Shown: positions 43,448 through 51,631, counted from the first letter of the stretch. The stretch: 64,000 nucleotides of DNA from Albimonas donghaensis (GCF_900106695.1 NZ_FNMZ01000004.1:418053-482052), one strand, 5' to 3'. A program made the numbers and translations. The notes: a model not told the origin generated them from the sequence alone.

Positions 43448-45001
43448 TCAGCCGCCCAGCGCGTTGACCCGGTAGCGGCGGGCATCGTCGGGGAATCCAT
43501 GGGCGCGATGCTCGCCCTCCAGATGCGCGACGAGCCAGTCGGCCATGCGCCAGGCATGGGTCTCGGCCTCGGTCTCGGGGGCGGCGAGGATGGCGTCGAT
43601 CTCGGCCATCGCCGCGTCCCGGTCGATGCGCGTCACCCGACCGCCCGAGACGACGACCTCGCCGCCGACCAGCACGGTGTCCACCGCCTCGCGGGCGCCG
43701 CGATGAAGCACCTGCTCGGCGATGGGGGTGCGGGGGTGGATGCGCGGGCGCGCGATCCTCGCCTCCGACATCAGCACGATATCCGCGGCCCAGCCCGGAT
43801 CGAGCCGCCCGGCGAAGCCGCCGAAGCCCGCCGAGGCCGCGCCATGCTCGGTCGCCATGCCCAGCACCGCGGCGGCGTCGGGGCGGTCGAGGAACATGCC
43901 CGTCTCCCGGTGCAGAGCCCAGACCAGCTTCATCTCCAGCGTCATGTCCCGGTCGTCGGCGAGGTTCGACTGGTCGATGCCCAGCGCCACGCGCCCGCCC
44001 CGCGCCCGCAGCGCGTTGACCGGCGCGATCCCCGACCCCAATCGCAGGCCGGAGGAGGCGTTGTGGCACAGGATGCAGCCGCATTCCGCCGCCAGGTCCA
44101 GCTCCGCCTCGGTCATCCAGTTGCCATGCCCAAGCGTGACGTTGGGGCCGAGGCAGCCCAGCGCGTGCAGATGCTCGACGGCGCCGCGGCCGGTGGCGGC
44201 GCGGGCGAATTCGGCCTGGCGGCGGGTCTCAAGCAGGTGCATGTGAACCGGCGCCCCGACTTCCGCCGCGGTCCCGAAGCTTTCGACCAGGGCCGCGTCG
44301 GACATCCAGTGCAGGTTGGCCGGCGCCAGCCCGATGCGCACCCGGTCGGAGCCCGCATGTTTCGCCCGAAGCCGCCGGAAGAACGCCATGTAGTCGCGGA
44401 TCGGCGTGCGCGAGGGCGCGAGCCCCGGCTCGACCCATGCCCGCAGATCGGCCGGCATTCGCCCCAGCACCTCGGCGTCCGGCGCATAGGCCAGCACGTT
44501 GCGGTCGCGCATCATCCAGGAGAACGCCGCCCGCATCCCGATCTCGCCATAGGCGCCCAGCACCGCGTCGGACAGCGGCTCCCACGCGTCGGGATCCGCG
44601 GGCAGGCCGGAATGGATGTGGTGGACGGCGGTGGTCCCGCTCTCCAGCATCTCGATGGCGGAATAAAGCGTGTCGAGCCGCGGAGGCAGCGTGCGCATGG
44701 CCCGGAAACGGGGCAGCCACAGCTCCAGCGGCGCGAAGGGGACGCCGGCCATCAGCGGGGTCAGCCCGAAATGATGGTGGCCGTTGACCAGCCCCGGCAT
44801 GGCGATCAGGCCGGGGCCGCCGATGCGGGGCAGGTTTTCGCGCCCGGCGGTCACGGTTTCCACCGGGCCGATCTCCGCGATGCGGCCGGCCTCGATGCGG
44901 AGGGCGGACGGCCCCTCCGTCACCATGGCGCCGGAGGGGGAGAGACCGCGCAGGACGTGGCCCGCCTCCACGATCAGGTCGGGTCCGATAGCGTCGGGCA
45001 T
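43448..45001 (-). CDS. Amidohydrolase-superfamily hydrolase/deaminase (SsnA/TrzN/AtzB-like)
   Basis: A 517-aa TIM-barrel metalloenzyme. The first metal site is in PGLVNGHHHFGLTPLM, then GTTAVHHIHS, PVHMHLLETRRQAEFA with the metal His, TLGHGNWMTEAELDLAAECGCILCHNASSGLRLGSGIAPVNALRARGGRVALGIDQSN with the final catalytic Asp in GIDQSN. C-terminal beta-strands (DIVLMSEARI, VDTVLVGGEVVVSGGRVTRID) form the usual small beta domain. Relatives remove amino, chloro or alkylamino groups from purines, pterins or triazines. ATG 45001 has AGGGAG upstream. It lies between the BMP-type binding protein (53 nt) and the PotD-like gene. Confidence 0.9.
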   Translation of the reverse strand: MPDAIGPDLIVEAGHVLRGLSPSGAMVTEGPSALRIEAGRIAEIGPVETVTAGRENLPRIGGPGLIAMPGLVNGHHHFGLTPLMAGVPFAPLELWLPRFRAMRTLPPRLDTLYSAIEMLESGTTAVHHIHSGLPADPDAWEPLSDAVLGAYGEIGMRAAFSWMMRDRNVLAYAPDAEVLGRMPADLRAWVEPGLAPSRTPIRDYMAFFRRLRAKHAGSDRVRIGLAPANLHWMSDAALVESFGTAAEVGAPVHMHLLETRRQAEFARAATGRGAVEHLHALGCLGPNVTLGHGNWMTEAELDLAAECGCILCHNASSGLRLGSGIAPVNALRARGGRVALGIDQSNLADDRDMTLEMKLVWALHRETGMFLDRPDAAAVLGMATEHGAASAGFGGFAGRLDPGWAADIVLMSEARIARPRIHPRTPIAEQVLHRGAREAVDTVLVGGEVVVSGGRVTRIDRDAAMAEIDAILAAPETEAETHAWRMADWLVAHLEGEHRAHGFPDDARRYRVNALGG

Positions 45002-45054
45002 GGGGCGCTCCCTCTGCATCGGGCGGCGGAAGGGGGCCGCCGCCCGAAAAGGCC

Positions 45055-46155
45055 TCAGATGGTCGAGCCTTCCACGCCGTCCAGCAGGTAGTCCATCGCC
45101 CACAGCTTGGGGTCATAGAGCTCCATCGTGGTCTGGGAGATGACCTCGCCGGTATTGGTCACGATCGGCCCCAGGAAGATCGGGCTGCCGGCCTTGATGC
45201 GGGCCGCGGCCTCGGTCGCGGCCTTGCGGGCCGCCTCCGAGGCGCCGGCGCCGAAGGGCGAATTCGCCACCATGTCCTTGTCGAACCCGCCCTCGTTGAC
45301 ATTGGGCAGGGTCTCCCCGGCCGAGATCATCTGAGCGTATTGCTTGTAGACCGTGCCCCATTTCAGTTCGGCCCCGGTGATGAAGCCCCTGGGCGCCAGG
45401 CTCGACTGGTCGGCGTTGTGTCCGCAGGTCTTCACGCCGCGGGCCTCGGCGGTCTCGATCACCACCTTGGCGCTGTCCACATGGCAGGCGATCACGTCGC
45501 AGCCGGCATCGACCAGGGCGTTGACCGATTCCGCCTCGCGCACCGGCAGCGACCACTCGCCGGTCATGATCAGCTGCACCTTCGCGTCGGGATTGGTCGA
45601 GCGCACGCCCATCATGAAGGCGTTGATGTTGCGCAGCACGACCGAAATCGGCTTGGCGCCCACGAAGCCGATCTTGTTCGAGGTCGTCGACAGGCCCGCC
45701 GCCACGCCGTTCACGTAATGCGCCTGCTCGATATAGCAGAAATAGCCGCCGAGGTTCATCGGGTGCTTGTCCGCCGACCACAGCGAGGTCGGATGGCGGA
45801 ACTGCACCTCGGGATATTTCGCCGCCAGCTCCACCATGAACGGGTCGAAATAACCGAAGGAGGTCGCGAAGATCAGCGAGGCGCCGTCGAGCTCGATCAT
45901 CGACTGCATGGTCTTGGAGACGGCGACGGATTCGGGGACGTTCTCCTCCTCCACCACGGTTACGCCGGGCAGGTCCTTGAGCGCCTGCGCCCCGACCGCA
46001 TGGGCCTGGTTCCAGCCGAAATCGTCCCGCGGGCCAACATAGATCATGCCGACCACGGTTTCGGCGGCCATGGCCCTGCGGGCGGAGGCGGCGAGGATCG
46101 CGGTTCCGGCGGCCCCGGCGAGAAAGCCGCGGCGGTTGAGAGCGTGCTGGGTCAT
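45055..46155 (-). CDS. BMP (PnrA-like) family ABC substrate-binding protein
   Basis: A 366-aa periplasmic protein of the basic-membrane-protein/Med family. The twin-arginine-like signal NRRGFLAGAAGTAILAASARRAMA is followed by VVGMIYVGPRDDFGWNQAHAVGAQAL, the family's first ligand loop, then MIELDGASLIFATSFGYFDPFMVELAAKYPEVQF, YFCYIEQAHYVNGVAAGLSTTSNKIGFVGAKPI and GCDVIACHVDSAKVVIETAEARGVKTCGHN. Members bind purine nucleosides or related heterocycles. There is no lipobox, unlike PnrA. No matching RbsA-type ATPase or permease is encoded nearby, so it is either an orphan, shares another transporter, or works as a sensor. Confidence 0.9.
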   Translation of the reverse strand: MTQHALNRRGFLAGAAGTAILAASARRAMAAETVVGMIYVGPRDDFGWNQAHAVGAQALKDLPGVTVVEEENVPESVAVSKTMQSMIELDGASLIFATSFGYFDPFMVELAAKYPEVQFRHPTSLWSADKHPMNLGGYFCYIEQAHYVNGVAAGLSTTSNKIGFVGAKPISVVLRNINAFMMGVRSTNPDAKVQLIMTGEWSLPVREAESVNALVDAGCDVIACHVDSAKVVIETAEARGVKTCGHNADQSSLAPRGFITGAELKWGTVYKQYAQMISAGETLPNVNEGGFDKDMVANSPFGAGASEAARKAATEAAARIKAGSPIFLGPIVTNTGEVISQTTMELYDPKLWAMDYLLDGVEGSTI

Positions 46156-46234
46156 TGGCGTCGTCCTGTCCTGTCGGGTGTCTGGAGGGGCGCGGCCATT
46201 CGGCCTGCGGGTTGGCCCGAAAGGGCGGGCGGGG

Positions 46235-46900
46235 TCATTTCCTGTGGGCGGTGCGGCGGCGGGCGGAGGCGGGGTCGGCCTCGAACGCCTCCGGGCTCGG
46301 CGTGGCGATGTCGTAGAGATCCCGCGTGGTGGCGTAGCCCTGCCCGCCCATGCGCCCGATGGCGTCGAGCGCGCGCTGATCCACATGCAGGCGCTCGTCC
46401 GCCAGCCCCTCGCGCAGGAACAGCCCCTGGACGAGGCCCAGGATGACCTCGCGCGACTTGCCCAGCTCCAGCGTCATGTGGCGGCGGCATTCGAAGGCGG
46501 CCGGCGCTTCGGCGATGCGGGGGGAGGCGACGTGATGGCCGGGGACCGCGGTCAGTCCGGCCCGGGCCAGTTCGTCCACGCCGGGCGCGAAGCCGACGGC
46601 GCAGATGTTCATCGCCTCGGCCATGGCGTCGTCGACGATGTTGACGGTGAATTCCTCGGTCCGCCGGATGTTGGCGGCGGTGTCCTTGAAGGACATGTCG
46701 GCGTGGTTCTCCACCCCCAGCGCCAGGATCGGCGGGTCCGCGGTCAGCGCGTTGAAGAAGGAGAAGGGGGCGGCGTTGATCCGCCCCTCCGCGTCCACCG
46801 TGGTGACCAGCGCGATGGGACGGGGGACCACCGTGCCGATGATCAGCTTGTAGCGGTCGCGGGGCGAGAGCGCGGCGAAATCGAAATGCGCGGCGGTCAT
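46235..46900 (-). CDS. Flavin reductase family protein (FMN-binding split barrel)
   Basis: A 221-aa protein. DRYKLIIGTVVPRPIALVTTVDAEGRINAAPFSFFNALTADPPILALGVENHADMSFKDTAANIRRTEEFTVNIVD is the characteristic FMN-binding segment of the DIM6/NTAB/HpaC family. It either reduces flavin with NAD(P)H for a partner monooxygenase or acts as an FMN enzyme itself; no monooxygenase is in the cluster. The C-terminal ~60 residues, including GRMGGQGYATTRDLYDI, are shared with amide- and pyrimidine-associated members. ATG overlaps the GntR stop (ATGA). Confidence 0.88.
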   Translation of the reverse strand: MTAAHFDFAALSPRDRYKLIIGTVVPRPIALVTTVDAEGRINAAPFSFFNALTADPPILALGVENHADMSFKDTAANIRRTEEFTVNIVDDAMAEAMNICAVGFAPGVDELARAGLTAVPGHHVASPRIAEAPAAFECRRHMTLELGKSREVILGLVQGLFLREGLADERLHVDQRALDAIGRMGGQGYATTRDLYDIATPSPEAFEADPASARRRTAHRK

Positions 46901-47634
46901 GACTTGCCCCCCTTCGGGCGCAGCGGGCGAGCGGCGGCGGGCGCGCCGGCCTCCGCGGCGTAGCGGGAGAGGATGTCGGACAGGTCGGGCTCCCGCGCTT
47001 CGGGCGCGTCGAGCGCGCGGCCCTCGACCAGGTGCAGGTGGTGATCCATCAGCCCCGCGGCGCGTTCGGCGTCGGCGTCGCGCAGGGCGTCGAGCACGGC
47101 GCGATGCTCGCCCACCGAGCAGTCGGGCGAATGCGGGCGCCCGTGCAGCGCCAGGATCAGCGAGCAGCGCGCGACAAGCTGGGAGATCCACGTCTCCATC
47201 AACGCGTTGCCGGTCAGTTCGGCGAGCACGACATGGAATTCCCAGGCGAGCCGGACCGACGCCCGGTCATCGCCGGCCGCCAGCGCCTCCGCCTCGGCGC
47301 GCAGGTGGCCTTCGAGGCGGGCGCCATGGGCGGGGGTCCAGGTCTCGGCGAGGATGCGGATGGCCTCGCGCTCCAGCGCCCGGCGGACGCGGAACACGTC
47401 GCGGGCCTCGGCCAGCGTCGGGCGGGCGACGGTGGCGGTGCGCTTGCCGCCCATGTCCACCAGCCCGTCGGCCTGCAGGCGCTGCAGGGCCTGGCGGACG
47501 AGGGTGCGGGAGATGCCGAAGGGCAGCCCGATCTCGTCTTCCGGCAAGCGGGCGCCGGGCTTGAGGTCGCCCTCCAGGATGGCCTGGCGGAGCGCCCGGT
47601 AGGCGTGGGCGAAACGGGAGGGGGTCGGGGGCAT
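46897..47634 (-). CDS. GntR family transcriptional regulator (FCD/FadR-type)
   Basis: A 245-aa regulator. The N-terminal winged helix is YRALRQAILEGDLKPGARLPEDEIGLPFGISRTLVRQALQRLQADGLVDMGGKRTATVA. The C-terminal FCD domain (about 85-225) is a ligand-binding helical bundle containing metal-type His residues (AWEFHVVLAEL, GEHRAVLDALRDADAERAAGLMDHHLHLV). It overlaps the flavin reductase gene by 4 nt and heads the ten-gene leftward cluster. It probably represses both directions through the palindrome at 47793-47816 and releases it on binding a pathway metabolite. The start at 47634 aligns with the usual GntR N-terminus, though its ribosome site is weak. Confidence 0.92.
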   Translation of the reverse strand: MPPTPSRFAHAYRALRQAILEGDLKPGARLPEDEIGLPFGISRTLVRQALQRLQADGLVDMGGKRTATVARPTLAEARDVFRVRRALEREAIRILAETWTPAHGARLEGHLRAEAEALAAGDDRASVRLAWEFHVVLAELTGNALMETWISQLVARCSLILALHGRPHSPDCSVGEHRAVLDALRDADAERAAGLMDHHLHLVEGRALDAPEAREPDLSDILSRYAAEAGAPAAARPLRPKGGKS

Positions 47635-47792
47635 GTCGAATCCGTTGATAAGCGCGACACGTATACTTGGAGGCGAGGAGATCGAGCGCAACGCCGAATG
47701 CGGCCCTGCGTCGAAAGGGATCAAGCGCGGTGAAACCCTGCCATTTCCAGCTTGCGCGCGCCTGTGGCGGCCATGCGGCGCTTTTCACGAAT

Positions 47793-47816
47793 CCCGATCA
47801 GGTATACATGATCGGG
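47793..47816. promoter_or_regulatory. 24-bp near-perfect palindrome, candidate GntR operator
   Basis: Arms CCCGATCA (47793-47800) and TGATCGGG (47809-47816) are perfectly complementary; the centre GGTATACA includes the self-complementary GTATAC. FCD-type GntR operators often have such a core. A second GTATAC at 47661-47666, with poor flanking symmetry, lies just before gntR itself. Confidence 0.65.
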
Positions 47817-47842
47817 AACCCGACCCATCCAGGATGCCCCCC

Positions 47843-48004
47843 ATGCCCGATCCCACTCCCCGCAGCGTGACCCTGCGCCTGAACCAGCAGCAGCTCGAGC
47901 TTGTCGACCGCACGGTGGCGCGCCTTGGCCTGCCCGACCGCGCCGCCCTGGTGCGGCTGGCGCTGGAAGAGACCGACGCCGCGGCGGAGGGGGGCGCGAA
48001 ATGA
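47843..48004 (+). CDS. 53-aa ribbon-helix-helix-like small protein
   Basis: A short protein with the pattern RSVTLRLNQQQLELVDRTVARLGLPDRAALVRLALEE: a strand followed by two helices separated by a turn, as in CopG/Arc-type ribbon-helix-helix DNA-binding proteins. AGGA eight nt upstream supports the start at 47843. Its stop overlaps the ATG of the DUF1989 gene (ATGA), so they are coupled. It may be a second local regulator, or bind the DUF1989 protein. Identification is by pattern only. Confidence 0.65.
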   Translation: MPDPTPRSVTLRLNQQQLELVDRTVARLGLPDRAALVRLALEETDAAAEGGAK

Positions 48005-48939
48005 CCCGCAAGCTGATCTCCGAGCGCATCCTCGAACCCGGCACCGGCAAGGGCATCGAACTGCTGCGCGGCCAGGTGCTGCGGATCGAGCAGGTCGAGG
48101 GCAACCAGTGCGTCGACTTCAACGCCTTCAACCTGCACGACTACAAGGAGTTCATGCATTGCGGGCGCACCCGCACCGTGCATGGCTTCCGCCCCACCGC
48201 CGGGCATTTCCTGTGGTCCGCGCCCCCGCGCGAGAACGCCATGCTCTATTTCCTGGCGGACACGGTGGGGCGCAACGACGTGCTGTTCCCGCGCTGTTCG
48301 GCGTTCCTTTACGAAAGCGCCTATGGCTTCCACGACCACACCAATTGCCACGACATCCAGGCCGAGGCGCAGCGCGAATACGGGCTGACCCCGGACGACG
48401 TGCATGACAGCTTCAATTTCTTCATGTGGACCGAGGTGCAGCCCGACGGGACCGTGGCCATCACCCGGCAGGACTCGAAGCCCGGCGACCATGTGGAGCT
48501 GCTGGCGCTGATGGACGTGCTTGCGGTGCCCAATGTCTGCGGCGCCGACGTGATGCGGACCTCGAATTTCGCGCTCAAGCCGGTGAAGCTGACGGTGTGG
48601 GAGGCGTCGGAGGCCGATCTCGCCGCCGTGCCCGACCTGCCCCGCCTGCGCTCCCAGCGCGGGCCGGACCAGTTCCGCAACCCGGTGATCAAGGCGACGC
48701 GGGAGCTGCGGGCCGATCCCGACTACCGCCCCGAATTCACCAATGTCCCGATCCGCGAGGCGCCGCTGGAGGTCGCGCTGACCGGGGCCCAGGCCGCGAT
48801 GCTCGACCGCGCCGCGCGCCGTGACCTTTACGGCGAGGATGACGCGGCGGCCCTGCGCGACATCCTCTTCGCCTGGTGGGAGGCGCGATTCCTGACCGCC
48901 GCCAACGGCGCCCCTTCGATGGAGACGGACGCGGTCTGA
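48001..48939 (+). CDS. DUF1989 family protein (urea-carboxylase-associated type)
   Basis: A 312-aa protein. LLRGQVLRIEQVEGNQCVDFNAFNLHDYKEFMHCGRTRTVHGFRPTAGHFLWSAPPRENAMLYFLADTVGRNDVLFPRCSAFLY is the DUF1989 signature with conserved Cys and His residues. Paired DUF1989 proteins act as carboxyguanidine deiminase in guanidine breakdown in other bacteria (family knowledge). Here there is a single DUF1989 gene and no urea/guanidine carboxylase, so a related deimination or amidine hydrolysis on another substrate is plausible but unproven. Gene start overlaps the 53-aa gene stop; the SDR gene follows 157 nt downstream. Confidence 0.88.
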   Translation: MTRKLISERILEPGTGKGIELLRGQVLRIEQVEGNQCVDFNAFNLHDYKEFMHCGRTRTVHGFRPTAGHFLWSAPPRENAMLYFLADTVGRNDVLFPRCSAFLYESAYGFHDHTNCHDIQAEAQREYGLTPDDVHDSFNFFMWTEVQPDGTVAITRQDSKPGDHVELLALMDVLAVPNVCGADVMRTSNFALKPVKLTVWEASEADLAAVPDLPRLRSQRGPDQFRNPVIKATRELRADPDYRPEFTNVPIREAPLEVALTGAQAAMLDRAARRDLYGEDDAAALRDILFAWWEARFLTAANGAPSMETDAV

Positions 48940-49096
48940 CCGCCTCGCCGGTCCGCGGCGCGGCCCGGCGCGGCGCAAGCGCATCATACGCTTGCCGCTG
49001 CGTCGCCGAAGCGCCGTTGCGGGCGGCGCGGGGGGCGGTAGGCTCTTTCCCGAAGCCGGGCGCGAAAAGCCTGGCGCGACGGGAGGAGACCGGAAG

Positions 49097-49936
49097 ATGA
49101 GCGACGAGCCGAACATGGAGCATGGCGACGCCAGCCGTCTCGACGGACGGGTGGCGGTGGTGACGGGCGCGGGTTCGCAGACCGGGGGGATCGGCAACGG
49201 CCGCGCCGCGGCGATCCTGCTGGCGCGGCGGGGGGCGAAGGTCGCCCTGCTGGACCGGGAGGCCGCGCCCGCCGAACAGACCCGCGCGATGATCGAGGCC
49301 GAGGGCGGGACCGCCCGGGCCTTCGCCTGCGACGTGGCGGCGGACGCGGATTGCGCGGAAACGGTGGCGAAGATCGCCGCGCTCTGGGGGCCGCCCACGA
49401 TCCTGGTCAACAATGTCGGCGTGCGCGGCCCGCTGGGCTATGCGGACGCGCTGGACCTGGACGAATGGGACCAGGCCATGAAGATCAACGTCACCTCGAT
49501 GATGCTGATGGCGCGCCATTGCCTGCCGCACATGAAGGCGGCGGGGGGCGGATCGATCGTCAACATCTCCTCGGTGGCGGGGCTTCAGGGCGGGCATCCG
49601 CACCTGCTCTACCCCACGGCCAAGGGGGCGGTGGTGAACATGACCAGGGCCATGGCCGCGCATCACGGGGGCGACGGGGTGCGGGTGAACTGCGTGTGCC
49701 CCGGCATGGTGTTCACGCCGATGGTCTACGGCGCCGGGATGACGGAGGAGCGGCGGGAGGCGCGGCGCAAGCGCTCGATCCTGCAGGTGGAGGGCTCCGG
49801 CTGGGACGTGGGCGAGGCGGTGACGTTTCTCAGCTCCGACGCGGCGCGCTGGATCACCGGGCTGATCATGCCGGTGGACGCCGGGGCGACGGCCGGGCGG
49901 GCGCCGGACCTGGCGGGGGGCGCGCCGCCGTCCTGA
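49097..49936 (+). CDS. SDR family NAD(P)-dependent oxidoreductase
   Basis: A 279-aa classical short-chain dehydrogenase. The nucleotide-binding loop is VTGAGSQTGGIGNGRAAAILL, slightly longer than the usual TGxxxGxG. NNVGVRG takes the place of NNAG. Catalytic Ser is in SIVNISSVAG and the Tyr/Lys pair in YPTAKGAVVNMTRAMA; the C-terminus VTFLSSDAARWITGLIMPVDAGATAG is typical. Substrate unknown; it would oxidise or reduce an alcohol/ketone in the pathway of the divergent cluster. GGGAGGAG ribosome site before ATG 49097. Confidence 0.92.
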   Translation: MSDEPNMEHGDASRLDGRVAVVTGAGSQTGGIGNGRAAAILLARRGAKVALLDREAAPAEQTRAMIEAEGGTARAFACDVAADADCAETVAKIAALWGPPTILVNNVGVRGPLGYADALDLDEWDQAMKINVTSMMLMARHCLPHMKAAGGGSIVNISSVAGLQGGHPHLLYPTAKGAVVNMTRAMAAHHGGDGVRVNCVCPGMVFTPMVYGAGMTEERREARRKRSILQVEGSGWDVGEAVTFLSSDAARWITGLIMPVDAGATAGRAPDLAGGAPPS

Positions 49937-50036
49937 CGCGAAGGCGCCGCGTCGAGCCGCGCGCCGGTCGCGCCCTGGCGCCCGCGGCGCGCGGCTCCGG
50001 GGGCTCGGGCGGCGACGTGAGCCGGGGGCCGGGGGC

Positions 50037-50630
50037 TCAGAGATCCTCGCGCGGGGGCTCGCCGTGGCGGAGGTGATCCCGGCGGTCATCCTCATGGCGC
50101 GGCGGGGGCGCGACGCCCGGCAGCTCCCATTCCCAGGCGAGGCCCGCCTCCTCGTCCTCCACCTCCCGCGCCAGATCGAAGCCGAGCCGCGTCAGGATGC
50201 GGGTGGAGGGGCCGTCCTCGCGCAGGGTCCGGGCGGTCAGCGTGACCGAGGGATCGGCGGCATGGGCGATGGCGACCAGCGCCCCCGCGGCGAAGGCGGC
50301 GACGCCGCGGCCCTCGAACTCCGGATCGGTGAAGAAGGCGAGCTCGGCCCGTCCGGCCTCCGGCGGACCGGCGAAAGCGGCGCAGCCCATCGGCTCGACG
50401 CCCATGGCCGCGACATAGGCCGTCCACGGGCGCCGGAAACCCGCGTCGGCGTGAAGGGCGACGGCGCGGGCCAGGTTCTCGGCGACCGCCGGGGGCGCCG
50501 GGTCGAGCGGATCGTCCGGGCGCCCCGCAGCATCGCAGGCGACAAGGCGGAGGTCCGGGGCGAGGTCATGCGGCGCGCGGCGGGCGTCCGACGGAACATG
50601 TCCGGCGGGCGAGGGGTCGGAGGGAGGCAT
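50037..50630 (-). CDS. GNAT-family acetyltransferase
   Basis: A 197-aa protein. The core reads WTAYVAAMGVEPMGCAAFAGPPEAGRAELAFFTDPEFEGRGVAAFAAGALVAIAHA, which contains the acetyl-CoA-binding loop (EGRGVA, matching the Q/RxxGxG/A motif), and PSTRILTRLGFDLAREVED, the C-terminal GNAT helix and strand. About 45 N-terminal residues are Pro/Asp/Ala-rich and an additional ~25 C-terminal residues are charged. The substrate is unknown. It lies 116 bp downstream of the IclR regulator on the same strand. Confidence 0.78.
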   Translation of the reverse strand: MPPSDPSPAGHVPSDARRAPHDLAPDLRLVACDAAGRPDDPLDPAPPAVAENLARAVALHADAGFRRPWTAYVAAMGVEPMGCAAFAGPPEAGRAELAFFTDPEFEGRGVAAFAAGALVAIAHAADPSVTLTARTLREDGPSTRILTRLGFDLAREVEDEEAGLAWEWELPGVAPPPRHEDDRRDHLRHGEPPREDL

Positions 50631-50746
50631 GGTCGGTCAGGTCTCCGGCGCTGGCGGCCCCGGTTCGCAGGCGGGACGCAGGGCGAAATCAGACGCGGCG
50701 GAGGCCCCGGGGTCAATCTCCGCGGCCTGGAGCGGGCGGGGCGCGT

Positions 50747-51541
50747 TCAGAAAAGATCTTCGAGCCGGGCGCAGAGGGACAGCAGATCCTCGCGCAGCCC
50801 GGCCAGCGTCGCCGCGTCGTGCTGGGAGTGGAACAGGGTCGCCACCACCATCAGCGGCGCCTCGCCGCCCGCGCCTCCATCCGATCCGCGCACCGGCGCG
50901 GCGTAGGACAGGACCCCGCGGTTGAAGCAGCCGTCATCCGCGGCCCAGCCCCGGATGCGGGCGGCCTCGACATCCTGCCAGTAGGCGTCGAAATCCGGGG
51001 CGGAGGCCCAGCGCAGGGCCGCGAACTCCGCCTGCGCCGCCGCCCGGTCCAGACCCGAGACCGCGGCGTACATCCGCCCGAAGGCGCCGATATAGCGCGG
51101 CAGACGCTGGCCGGGGCGCATCTGGATCTGAAGGTCGGCGGCGCCCTGCGCGATCTCGGCCAGCAGCACCCGGTCGGGCCCGTGCGGGCGCAGCAGCGTC
51201 GCCGTCAGCGCGTAGCGATCCGCCAGCCCCTGCAGCAGCGGCCGCGCGACCGAGAGCCGCCCGGCCCCGGTCAGCGCGCTCTGCGCCAGGCGCACGGCGT
51301 CGAGCCCCAGCGCGTAGGTCTTGCGGGTCGGATCGTAGGAAAGCGCCCCCTCCGCCACCAGCGTCAGCAGGATCGCCCGACAGGTGGAGATGTTGATGGC
51401 GAGGCCGCGGGCGATCTCGGACAGGGTCTCGGCCCGTCCGTCCGCGCCCAGCCGGCGCAGGATGCGCAGGGCGTTGACCACCGGGCGCACCATCGGCGCG
51501 GCGGCGGGGGCCCGCCCGTCGGTCTCGGTCTCATCGCGCAT
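50747..51541 (-). CDS. IclR family transcriptional regulator
   Basis: A 264-aa regulator. The N-terminal winged helix-turn-helix is RPVVNALRILRRLGADGRAETLSEIARGLAINISTCRAILLTLVAEGALSYDPTRKTYALG. The C-terminal effector domain follows (LLQGLADRYALTATLLRPHGPDRVLLAEIAQG, YIGAFGRMYAAVSGLD, GCFNRGVLSYAAPV). It is divergent from the acyl-CoA dehydrogenase/ligase operon, and the 219-bp gap holds palindromes like IclR boxes, so it most likely controls that operon and itself. AAAGGA ribosome site before ATG 51541. Confidence 0.93.
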   Translation of the reverse strand: MRDETETDGRAPAAAPMVRPVVNALRILRRLGADGRAETLSEIARGLAINISTCRAILLTLVAEGALSYDPTRKTYALGLDAVRLAQSALTGAGRLSVARPLLQGLADRYALTATLLRPHGPDRVLLAEIAQGAADLQIQMRPGQRLPRYIGAFGRMYAAVSGLDRAAAQAEFAALRWASAPDFDAYWQDVEAARIRGWAADDGCFNRGVLSYAAPVRGSDGGAGGEAPLMVVATLFHSQHDAATLAGLREDLLSLCARLEDLF

Positions 51542-51601
51542 GGGCCGTCCTTTCCGCCTGCTTCGCGCTTCCTGATAGCAGGGCCTGAACTTTTCTCAAT
51601 A

Positions 51602-51616
51602 CAGAAATACTTTCTG
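51602..51616. promoter_or_regulatory. Candidate IclR operator 1
   Basis: CAGAAATACTTTCTG is a perfect palindrome (6-bp arms, TAC centre) and resembles the E. coli IclR box core GAAAT-N2-TTTC. It lies in the AT-rich middle of the divergent promoter region. Confidence 0.65.
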
Positions 51617-51620
51617 ATAT

Positions 51621-51631
51621 GGAAAATTTCC
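51621..51631. promoter_or_regulatory. Candidate IclR operator 2
   Basis: GGAAAATTTCC is a perfect palindrome around one central A, preceded by T, so TGGAAA and TTTCC half-sites match IclR-type boxes. It is 19 bp centre-to-centre from the first site, allowing cooperative binding. Confidence 0.6.
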
